Source: Bacteroidetes bacterium UBA1952
GTDB lineage: Bacteria > Bacteroidota > Bacteroidia > Chitinophagales > Chitinophagaceae
Direction: 5' to 3'
Length of the DNA: 16,226 bases
Assembly (NCBI GenBank): GCA_002336725.1
Contig: DDEO01000243.1
Span: 18,557 to 34,782 of the forward strand
Below are positions 6,769 through 13,373 of this stretch, piece after piece. The notes under the pieces were generated by a model. The model saw only the letters and a program-made list of their open reading frames with translations. It ran no database searches and was not told the DNA's origin. The position numbers and the translations under genes are program-made. Position 1 is the stretch's first letter. Every line of letters starts with the position of its first letter.

Positions 6769-7467
6769 ATGAAAACCGCCATCATCACCGGAATTACGCA
6801 GGGCATTGGCCGCGCCATTGCTGAAAAATTTTTACGCGAAGGCTATTACGTCATCGGCTGCGCCCGCAGTGTCGCCGACCTCGCCGCGATGGAAGCCGAA
6901 TGGAATATTTCCGGAAAAATCCTGCAAACCCACGTCGTGGACGTGGCCGACCCCAACCGCGTCAAAGCCTTTGCCGCCGCCGTGCTCGATTCCGGAAAAT
7001 TTCCGGAAATACTGGTCAATAATGCCGGTATTTATGTTCCCGGAACCCTCGCCGACGAGCCGGAAGGGCAACTGGAAAAGATGCTGGCCGTGAATCTCTA
7101 CAGCGCCTACCACCTCACCCGCGCCCTTTTGCCCGCCATGAAGGCCGAAGGCCGCGGCCATATCTTCAATATTTGCAGCGTGGCCGCCTTGCAGGCCTAT
7201 CCCAACGGCGGCGCTTACAGCATCAGCAAATACGCCCTGCTCGGCTTCTCCGACAACCTGCGCGAAGAACTCAAACCCACCGGCATTCGCGTAACGGCTC
7301 TTTGTCCCGGCGCGGTCTGGAGCCGCTCGTGGGAAGGCAGCGGCGTAGATTCCGGAAAAATCATTGCGGCATCCGACATCGCCGAACTGGTCTGGAGCGC
7401 CTGCCACCTGTCGCCCGCCGCCTGCCCGGAGCGCATCGTCATCCGTCCACAGAGCGGGGATTTATAA
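6769..7467 (+). CDS. Short-chain dehydrogenase/reductase (SDR), classical type
   Basis: An NAD(P)-dependent oxidoreductase of 232 residues, the usual classical SDR size. Residues 7-14 (TGITQGIG) are the dinucleotide-binding TGxxxGIG, 84-87 NNAG stabilises the fold, S137 with Y150-x3-K154 (YSISK) form the catalytic set, and CPGAVWS follows at about 183-189. The substrate cannot be told from sequence. The ATG at 6769 is chosen because it starts directly with the first beta strand; the frame extends to 6685 but the added residues have no SDR character. Four TTCCGGAA copies (6909, 6990, 7001, 7350) are read as Ser-Gly-Lys or Phe-Pro-Glu, the highest density of any gene here. It is followed by a repeat-bearing 223-base gap before batD, so probably not in the same operon. 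Confidence 0.93.
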   Translation: MKTAIITGITQGIGRAIAEKFLREGYYVIGCARSVADLAAMEAEWNISGKILQTHVVDVADPNRVKAFAAAVLDSGKFPEILVNNAGIYVPGTLADEPEGQLEKMLAVNLYSAYHLTRALLPAMKAEGRGHIFNICSVAALQAYPNGGAYSISKYALLGFSDNLREELKPTGIRVTALCPGAVWSRSWEGSGVDSGKIIAASDIAELVWSACHLSPAACPERIVIRPQSGDL

Positions 7468-7493
7468 AACCGCACAATGGGCAGCGACCGTGG

Positions 7494-7569
7494 AATGTGT
7501 AGGGGCCATGTAATGTGTAGAGACAAGGCATGCCTTGTCTCTACGGGTATACCTTGTCTCTACGGGTAT
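7494..7569. repeat. Perfect 28-bp palindrome with tandem duplications
   Basis: AATGTGTAGRG occurs at 7494-7504 and 7512-7522 (18-base period). The second copy leads into a perfect 28-bp palindrome at 7517-7544 (arm GTAGAGACAAGGCA). Its right part, CCTTGTCTCTACGGGTAT, is then repeated in tandem with a 19-base period (7532-7550 and 7551-7569). A piece of the C/T-rich repeat family (CCCCGCTCCTG, 7632-7642) follows. The palindrome could form a hairpin ending the dehydrogenase transcript, though no T-run follows directly. Confidence 0.85.
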
Positions 7570-7674
7570 GCAATCAGCGCCGCCCGATAGCAACCGGTCT
7601 TCTGGTTGTGGATTTTTAAAAATCCCCCTCTCCCCGCTCCTGCTTTTTAACGACCGCTACGCGTCGGCAAAACC

Positions 7675-7682
7675 TAAATTTG
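7675..7682 (+). promoter_or_regulatory. Putative -7 promoter box of batD
   Basis: TAAATTTG matches TAnnTTTG exactly and ends only 8 bases before the ATG at 7691. With the usual spacing to the transcription start, the mRNA would be almost leaderless. This placement also supports 7691 as the start. No -33 TTTG is visible. Confidence 0.5.
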
Positions 7683-7690
7683 CGTTCACC

Positions 7691-9490
7691 ATGCCCGCCG
7701 CCCGCATTCTTTTTATTTCTCTGCTGCTGAGCCTGCTGACTTTCGGTGCGCAGGCGCAGGCCGCCTTCCGTATAGAAGTATTATATGACGAAGTAGGGGT
7801 GGAGAAAGCATTTCAGGTGCAATACAATCTCGAAAACGCCGGACATCTGGCAGAGATGACCCTGCAACCGGCAACGCCCTTTACCGTCATTGGCAAGTAT
7901 GCCGATGCCAGCCGGGTGAGTACGCAGATTATAAACGGCAAGAGCGCCACCACGCGCACCTATACGCGCACCTACACCCTGCGGGCTTCCCAAACCGGTT
8001 TTTTCCGGCTGCCCGCCGCTGTGGCCCGCACGACAGACGGCAAGACCTACCGCTCGGATCCGAAGATGATAGAGGTCGTTAAAGACGACCCGCGCCGCAC
8101 AACCCCTGCCCCTCCAACCGACCCGTTTACCGATCCCTTTGGCGGCTTCGACCCGCTCAGCCCCGACCCGCTCGCGGGCCAAAATCCTTTTGGCCCCGGC
8201 TCGCCCATAGATCGCATCGCCGATGCATTTGGTGCCACGCATAAGTTCCCCAGGGCTGCCGACCTGCCCGGGTTGTCGTTTCTGCAAATCGTTCCGCAAA
8301 AAAATACGGCCTACGAAGGCGAGCCAGTCATCGTGGAATACCTGCTGGTTTCCGGAATCCCCGTGAGCGGCAACCTCAACAAGATGCCCGCGCCGGATGG
8401 TTTTTGGGTGGAAGAAATCAGCGGCGATAAAGAAGAACGCGGCACCAAAGTGGTAGGCAATAAAGTGTTTGAAACCCTGCTCATCAAGCGGGTCGCATTG
8501 ATTCCGCAGCGCACCGGCAACCTCCCCATCGAGCCGGCAGAGATGCAGGCCGTCGGCAGTATTGACGATGGTTTTGGCAATGGGCAGCAGCATACCTGGA
8601 CGATTCAGTCGGCACCGGTAACGCTTCGGATTTTGCCCCTTCCCACAGCCGGAAAACCGACCGATTTCAAAGGCGCGGTGGGCAATTTCCGGATAGAAGC
8701 CGCGCTGGAACCGCCGGTCATGCCGCGTAACGGTGCAGCCGTCCTTCGGGTGGTTCTTTCCGGCGCGGGGAACCTTACGCAAATCGACGCGCCTGAAATC
8801 CGGTTGCCCCATGGCCTGCAGGCAGAACCCGCCATTGCCAAAAACGACCTGAAAACCGATGGACAGCGCCTCACGGGCAGCCGCACGTTTACCTATCCCA
8901 TCACCGCGTCGGAAGAAGGGAATTTTACGATTCCGGAAATCCGTTTCTCGTTTTTCAACCCGCAATCCGGAAGTTATGAAACGGCCACAACGCAACCGCT
9001 CCTGCTGAGCGTTACCAGTGCCGAAAGGGTGGACGACGCAGGCGGCTCCTCCGCTGCTGCTTCCAGAACGCCCTGGCTGCTTATCGCCTGCGCCGCCATT
9101 GCCGCCATTTCCGGAATTTTTATCTGGCAGCGCCGGAAGCCAAAGCCTGCTCCTGCACCGGCAGCCACACCGAAAACCACCTATTCCTCGCCGCTCGTTG
9201 TTGTGTCCGCGCCTTCGAGAATAGCCCCGCCTGCTACGGTGCGCGAAGCGTTGTCGGCAATAGATGAAATTCTGTTGGAGAAAACCGGAACGGCGGTTGC
9301 CGCGCTTTCGCCGCAGCGGCTGGAAGCAATGGGGATGGATACGCTGACCGCACAGCAGGTGTTTATTTTCCGGAAAAAAGCCGAGGCCGCGCTCTATGGC
9401 GGGCTGCCTGCGGCCGATGCCGGGCTGATTGCCGAAGGGCGCACGCTGCTCTCCGCACTTTCTGCCTGGAAACCCAACCCTAACGGATAG
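7691..9490 (+). CDS. batD: BatD-family protein
   Basis: A 599-residue envelope protein of the BatD family, which in Bacteroides and relatives belongs to the Bat (Bacteroides aerotolerance) set; its exact function is unresolved. The signal peptide (residues 1-24, ending AQAQA) is followed by beta-rich repeats, a Pro/Asp-rich linker at about 137-180 (repeated DPF and DPL), more beta-rich domains, one transmembrane helix at about 461-480 (ending IFIWQRRK) and a cytoplasmic tail of about 115 residues. The start at 7691 is fixed by the signal peptide and the promoter box; the frame opens at 7535 but that part translates repeats. No batA, batB, batC or batE gene lies beside it, so it is an orphan here. 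Four TTCCGGAA copies fall in the gene. Confidence 0.88.
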   Translation: MPAARILFISLLLSLLTFGAQAQAAFRIEVLYDEVGVEKAFQVQYNLENAGHLAEMTLQPATPFTVIGKYADASRVSTQIINGKSATTRTYTRTYTLRASQTGFFRLPAAVARTTDGKTYRSDPKMIEVVKDDPRRTTPAPPTDPFTDPFGGFDPLSPDPLAGQNPFGPGSPIDRIADAFGATHKFPRAADLPGLSFLQIVPQKNTAYEGEPVIVEYLLVSGIPVSGNLNKMPAPDGFWVEEISGDKEERGTKVVGNKVFETLLIKRVALIPQRTGNLPIEPAEMQAVGSIDDGFGNGQQHTWTIQSAPVTLRILPLPTAGKPTDFKGAVGNFRIEAALEPPVMPRNGAAVLRVVLSGAGNLTQIDAPEIRLPHGLQAEPAIAKNDLKTDGQRLTGSRTFTYPITASEEGNFTIPEIRFSFFNPQSGSYETATTQPLLLSVTSAERVDDAGGSSAAASRTPWLLIACAAIAAISGIFIWQRRKPKPAPAPAATPKTTYSSPLVVVSAPSRIAPPATVREALSAIDEILLEKTGTAVAALSPQRLEAMGMDTLTAQQVFIFRKKAEAALYGGLPAADAGLIAEGRTLLSALSAWKPNPNG

Positions 9491-9497
9491 CGGATTT

Positions 9498-10184
9498 ATG
9501 CGACTGTATGCCGTAAAAACGCCGCGCATCCTGCCTTTCCTGCAACCCAAAGGCCTGATCTGGAATGCCGGAAACGCGCTCCCGAAAGACGGGATCTACC
9601 TGACTTTCGACGATGGCCCGCACCCGGAAATCACGCCGCAGGTTTTGGCATTGCTGCGCAGATACAAGGCGAAGGCTACCTTTTTTTGCGTAGGCGAAAA
9701 CGCTGCCCGATTTCCGGAAATAATCGCGCAGATATTGGCCGAAGGCCACACCCTCGGCAACCATACGCACAACCACCTGAATGGCTGGAAAACGCCTACC
9801 AGAAGCTATGTGGACAATGCGCTGGAGGCGGCACAGGCATTGCCTACCGGCTGGTTTCGCCCGCCTTATGGCCGCATTCGGGCGGCGCAGGCTTTTTATC
9901 TTCAGAAGGTCGGTTTCCGCGTCGTGATGTGGGATGTACTTTCCTGCGATTTCGACCCGCAATACAGCGCCCGCCAATGTGCCCGATTTGTAATTCGCCA
10001 CGCCCGCCCCGGCAGCATTGTGGTTTTTCATGACAGCCCCAAAGCTGCACCGCGTTGCCTGCCGGCCCTGGAAATGGTGCTCCGCTATTATCGCAACAAA
10101 ATGACGTTCCGGGCGTTTCCCGCGTTTGAAAGACAGCAGGTGGCCTCACCCCCGACCCCTCTCCAAAGGAGCGGGGAGGCGTGA
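9498..10184 (+). CDS. Polysaccharide deacetylase (NodB domain)
   Basis: A 228-residue carbohydrate esterase family 4 protein, expected to remove acetyl groups from N-acetylglucosamine polymers such as peptidoglycan or chitin-type sugars. All five NodB motifs are visible: TFDDGP (36-41, catalytic and metal Asp), HTHNH (89-93, metal His pair), RPPYG (121-125), WDVLSCDFD (145-153) and VFHDS (176-180). No convincing signal peptide or membrane anchor precedes the domain. It starts 7 bases after batD, so the two are probably cotranscribed. The last roughly 14 residues (VASPPTPLQRSGEA) are encoded by an intergenic C-rich repeat that has entered the 3' end, so the ancestral C-terminus was probably different. 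Confidence 0.92.
   Translation: MRLYAVKTPRILPFLQPKGLIWNAGNALPKDGIYLTFDDGPHPEITPQVLALLRRYKAKATFFCVGENAARFPEIIAQILAEGHTLGNHTHNHLNGWKTPTRSYVDNALEAAQALPTGWFRPPYGRIRAAQAFYLQKVGFRVVMWDVLSCDFDPQYSARQCARFVIRHARPGSIVVFHDSPKAAPRCLPALEMVLRYYRNKMTFRAFPAFERQQVASPPTPLQRSGEA
10142..10180. repeat. C/G-rich dispersed repeat overlapping the 3' end of the deacetylase gene
   Basis: CCTCACCCCCGACCCCTCTC runs into CTCC-AAA-GGAG (10161-10171) and CGGGG. It belongs to the family whose other frame reads PHPRPLSKG. Relatives are at 3539-3580 (CCTCACCCCCGGCC start), 7622-7642 and 13324-13362. Here it supplies the last codons of the deacetylase gene. Confidence 0.75.
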
Positions 10185-10341
10185 GACGCAAGTATCAAGT
10201 ATCAAGACAAAAGACGAAAGACAAAAGACAAAAGACGCAAGTATCAAGTATCAAGTATCAAGACGAAAGACGCAAGTATCAAGACGAAAGACGCAGGTAT
10301 CAAGACGAAAGACGCAAGTATCAAGTATCAAGACACAAGAC
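10185..10341. repeat. Mixed tandem array of CAAGTAT and RAAAGAC units
   Basis: A 157-base array directly after the deacetylase stop, built from two 7-bp units, CAAGTAT and AAAAGAC/GAAAGAC, with shorter CAAGAC links. CAAGTAT-CAAGTAT runs alternate with CAAGAC-GAAAGAC pairs, and a higher-order unit (GAAAGACGCAAGTATCAAGAC) recurs with one variant, GCAGGTAT. It shares the RAAAGAC unit with the array at 5331-5386. Translations of it are low-complexity and are not counted as genes. Together with the elements at 10348-10497 it fills the 321-base gap. Confidence 0.88.
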
Positions 10342-10347
10342 GGGTTT

Positions 10348-10371
10348 TGTAGGGACACGCCGCGCGTGTCC
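10348..10371. repeat. TGTAG-headed palindrome (GGACACGC/GCGTGTCC)
   Basis: TGTAG at 10348 runs into perfect 8-bp arms (10353-10360 and 10364-10371) around CGC. It has the same head and position within the repeat block as the element at 5395, but entirely different arm sequence. Confidence 0.75.
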
Positions 10372-10422
10372 GCAGACGAAATACGAAAACGACGCACGTG
10401 GGAGCTAAAAAATGGCGGCCCC

Positions 10423-10497
10423 AAACCTATAAGGTTTTTAAAACCTTATAGGTTTTTGAATAGGTTTTTGAATAGATTTTTGAAACCTTATAGGTTT
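10423..10497. repeat. AAACCTATAAGG inverted repeat, locus B, with extra half-copies
   Basis: AAACCTATAAGGTTT (10423-10437) is followed by AAACCTTATAGGTTT at 10441-10455 and again at 10483-10497, with two degenerate TTTGAATAG-type 12-base units between. It fills the space between the convergent deacetylase and MFS genes, ending 8 bases before the MFS stop, so it may serve as a bidirectional terminator. Confidence 0.85.
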
Positions 10498-10505
10498 TCG
10501 GGATC

Positions 10506-12089
10506 CTAATGCATTGCTTCGCTCATGCTTACCGGCGCAGCGCCTTTGCGGGTTTTAATCATCAAAATAAACGGCACGCATACCAGAAACACCACGCCAA
10601 TGTAGAGAAATACATCCATGTAGGAAAGCACGGCGGCCTGCTTCATCACCATCCCTTCGAGGCTTTTATACGCCGCATTGTGCGCCGCATCCAGCGGCAG
10701 GCCCTTGCCGATAAACATTTGCTCCAGGCCCGACAACCGCCCCTGCACCGCCGGGTCGTTGGCCTCTAAATGTTGGCGCAAAGCCGCGCCATGAACCACA
10801 TTCTGGCGAGAGATAAACGTCGTAATCGCCGCAATGCCAAAGGAGCCGCCCAACTGCCGCATCATGCCGGTAAACGCCGCGCCCTCGCCAATTTGCTTGC
10901 CCTTCAAGGTAGAAAGCGACAGCGTGGAAACCGGAATAAACAGCATCGCCATGCCTACACCCCGCACAATCAGCATCCAGAAAAAAGCCTCGCGCGGTGT
11001 GTCGGGTGTCAGGATTTTATACCCCCAAAAGCTATAGACAAAGAACAGGCTGAAGCCCAGCGCCACCAGAAACTGCTGCTTCACGCCCTTGCCAATCAGC
11101 CGCCCGATAAAGGGCATCATAAACGCCGTGGCCAGCGCCGCCGGTATCATCAGCGAGCCGGATTGCTGCGCCGTCCAGCCCAATAAGCTTTGCGTGTAAA
11201 GCGGCACGATAAACGTGGAGCCATACAAACCAAAGCCCATAATAAACGACAGGATGGTGCCGGTGCGCAGGTTTTTATTCTTTAATACCCGCAACTCCAC
11301 CACCGGATACCGATACGTCAACTCGCGCCAGATGAAGAAGAAAAACCCCAGCACGGCCAGTACCGTTAGCACCAGAATACTGCCGCTCTCAAACCAGTCT
11401 TCTTCATGCCCCCGCTCCAGAATGTATTGCAGCGAGCCTACCGTGAGTGCCAGCAGGCCAATGCCCAGCCAGTCCACATCTTTAGCCGCCCGCTTTTCGG
11501 CGTAGCGCGGACTGCGCACAAATTGCAGCGTCAGAAAAGTGGCAATAATGCCAATCGGGATGTTGATGTAAAAGATATACGGCCAGCTATAGTGGTCCAC
11601 AATATAGCCGCCGAGCGGTGGGCCAAGCGTGGGGCCGATAATCACGCCGAGGCCATAGATGGCCTGCGACATACCGCGTTTTTCCGGCGGATACGATTCG
11701 GTGATGATGGTTTGAGACGTTACCAGCAGTGCGCCGCCGCCAATGCCCTGCACCAGCCGGAAAAATACCAGCTCCCAGATATTGGTGGCGTTGCCGCAGA
11801 GGAACGAGCACACCGTAAACAGGATGATGGATGCCGCGAAATAGTTGCGCCGGCCAAACTGCTGCGAGAGCCAGCTCGTCATCGGCACAATAATCACGTT
11901 GCCGATGGCATAGGCCGTAATTACCCAGCCCACTTCCGAGAGTGTCGCGCCCATATTGCCCTTCATCTCGTTGAGCGCCACGTTCACGATGGTGCTGTCC
12001 ACGATTTCCAGCAGCGCACACATGATGGCCGTAAGGGTAACGATGACGCGCCGTGCGCCGTATTCTACCAGCGAATTTTGGTCTTGCAC
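10506..12089 (-). CDS. MFS multidrug efflux transporter, DHA2 (EmrB/QacA-like) family
   Basis: A 527-residue inner-membrane proton-driven drug exporter, the right size for 14-helix DHA2 members. VDSTIVNVALNEM (30-42) is the helix-1 signature, SWLSQQFGRRNYF (72-84) is motif A, RLVQGIGGG (111-119) motif B, and GLGVIIGPTLGPPLGG (146-161) the antiporter motif C. The start codon at 12089 is GTG; no ATG exists before the helix-1 signature, and the first residues MQDQNSLVEYG fit the family. It begins 6 bases after the hlyD stop, so the two are cotranscribed, as in emrAB. It would pass substrates through the adaptor to the TolC-type protein encoded upstream. It has no TTCCGGAA. Confidence 0.95.
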   Translation of the reverse strand: MQDQNSLVEYGARRVIVTLTAIMCALLEIVDSTIVNVALNEMKGNMGATLSEVGWVITAYAIGNVIIVPMTSWLSQQFGRRNYFAASIILFTVCSFLCGNATNIWELVFFRLVQGIGGGALLVTSQTIITESYPPEKRGMSQAIYGLGVIIGPTLGPPLGGYIVDHYSWPYIFYINIPIGIIATFLTLQFVRSPRYAEKRAAKDVDWLGIGLLALTVGSLQYILERGHEEDWFESGSILVLTVLAVLGFFFFIWRELTYRYPVVELRVLKNKNLRTGTILSFIMGFGLYGSTFIVPLYTQSLLGWTAQQSGSLMIPAALATAFMMPFIGRLIGKGVKQQFLVALGFSLFFVYSFWGYKILTPDTPREAFFWMLIVRGVGMAMLFIPVSTLSLSTLKGKQIGEGAAFTGMMRQLGGSFGIAAITTFISRQNVVHGAALRQHLEANDPAVQGRLSGLEQMFIGKGLPLDAAHNAAYKSLEGMVMKQAAVLSYMDVFLYIGVVFLVCVPFILMIKTRKGAAPVSMSEAMH

Positions 12090-12095
12090 CGGAGC

Positions 12096-13229
12096 TTAAT
12101 TTTCTTTGAGATAAACATCCACGTCCACATTCATTCCCGGACGCAGCTTTTTGAGCAGCGAATCCTGTGGACGGGTAAAATCCAGCCGCACGGGTACGCG
12201 CTGCACCACCTTCACGAAGTTGCCGCTGGCGTTATCGGGCGGCAGAATGGCGCTTTTGGAGCCGGTGAGCGGTGAGATAGAGGTGATTTTTGTTTCAAAC
12301 TCGTGGTCTGGGAAGGCATCTACTTTCACCGTTGCTTTTTGTCCTTCCACCATCCGGTTGAGCTGCGTCTCCTTAAAGTTGGCCACCACCCAGATATTGC
12401 CCGCGCCAACGATGGAGATAAGGCTTGCGCCGGGCTGGATAAACTGCCCCGGCTGCTGGCTCACCTTAGACAGATGGCCCGCTTCCGGCGCGGTAATGAC
12501 CGTATAGCTCAGGTTGAGCTTCGCATTTTCCACCGCCACTTCCTGCTGGCGCACCTGCCCGCTCGTTACGCCAATTTGCTGACCGGCGGCGCTGCTTTGG
12601 GAGTTCACCACGGCGGTTTGTGCCTGCGCCGCGTTGCGCTGGCTAATCAATACCTGCAACTGGCGCTCGGCGGTTTGCCTGGCGGCCAATGCCTGTTCGT
12701 ATTGCTGCTGGGTGATAGAGTGGTCTTTAATCAGGTTTTGATAGCGTTTAAAATCTTCGGTTGTGCGCCACACATTCACCCGCGCCGCTTCAATCTGCGC
12801 GTTGGCAGTGGCTACGCCGGCATTAGAGGTACCCAGATTCTGGCGGGCGGCTGCCGTTTGTGCCTGCGCCGCCGACACACCGGCGCGGGCCGTTTGCAGG
12901 GCGGCTTCGGCTTGTTCCAGCACGATTTTCAGGTCGCGCTGGTCCAGGATAAAGAGCGTATCGCCCTTGTTTACAAACTGGTTGTCTTTCACGCGCACCT
13001 CGCTGATATAGCCCGGAATTTTGGAGATAACCGGTGTGATAGTCGCTTCAATCTGCGCGTCGTCAGTGGTTTCGTGGGCCTGCGCGTGTTGATATTTGAG
13101 GATGCCATACGTGCCGCCGCCCAGGAGCAGAACGCCCAGCACGATGGGGAATATTTTGGATTTTTTCTTAGCGGGTGCAGCCACAGCAATTTCGTCGGCA
13201 GCCGGCGCTTTTTGGGTAGGGGTTTCCAT
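12096..13229 (-). CDS. HlyD/EmrA-family periplasmic adaptor
   Basis: A 377-residue membrane fusion protein bridging the MFS pump and the outer-membrane channel. One transmembrane helix lies at about 27-45 after a basic AKKKSK. The lipoyl half-motif is ISKIPGYISEVRVKDNQFV at about 69-87, then a long Ala/Gln-rich alpha-hairpin (about 95-240) rich in heptads, then the second lipoyl half with ITAPEAGHL and the EmrA-type C-terminal segment GSKSAILPPDNASGNFVKVV. The last feature marks the EmrA branch that partners DHA2 pumps. It lies 144 bases downstream of tolC, with a G/C-rich repeat and one TTTCCGGAAA in between, and just upstream of the MFS gene. Confidence 0.95.
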   Translation of the reverse strand: METPTQKAPAADEIAVAAPAKKKSKIFPIVLGVLLLGGGTYGILKYQHAQAHETTDDAQIEATITPVISKIPGYISEVRVKDNQFVNKGDTLFILDQRDLKIVLEQAEAALQTARAGVSAAQAQTAAARQNLGTSNAGVATANAQIEAARVNVWRTTEDFKRYQNLIKDHSITQQQYEQALAARQTAERQLQVLISQRNAAQAQTAVVNSQSSAAGQQIGVTSGQVRQQEVAVENAKLNLSYTVITAPEAGHLSKVSQQPGQFIQPGASLISIVGAGNIWVVANFKETQLNRMVEGQKATVKVDAFPDHEFETKITSISPLTGSKSAILPPDNASGNFVKVVQRVPVRLDFTRPQDSLLKKLRPGMNVDVDVYLKEN

Positions 13230-13323
13230 TGGAGAATATAAGGGAAGAAAAGAGCAATTCAGAAGGGAAAAAAGCGCAGTCAGAGGGTAGAATTTCCGGA
13301 AAATGCCGGACTCATTATGCTGT

Positions 13324-13362
13324 CACCCTCCCCCTTCGTGGGAGGGCCGGGGGGGAGGGGGC
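13324..13362. repeat. G/C-rich hairpin repeat between tolC and hlyD
   Basis: CACCCTCCCCCTTCGTGGGA continues into GGGCC and a run of G, with CCCTCCC (13326-13332) pairing to GGGAGGG (13340-13346). It is a relative of the C-rich family at 3539 and 10142. Lying inside the efflux operon, its hairpin could lower or stabilise downstream transcript. Confidence 0.65.
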
Positions 13363-13373
13363 CGGTGGGCTTC

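Noticed and set aside
7781..9550. Open frame of 589 codons on the - strand opposite batD
   Set aside because: Arg/Gly/Cys-rich composition without domains; shadow of batD.
10185..10341. CRISPR array
   Set aside because: Repeat units are 7 bp and contiguous, with no unique spacers and no cas genes.
10126..10509. Small + strand frame through the repeat block with PHPRPLSKG and KTKDERQKT
   Set aside because: It is the translation of dispersed and tandem repeats, a well-known kind of false gene call.
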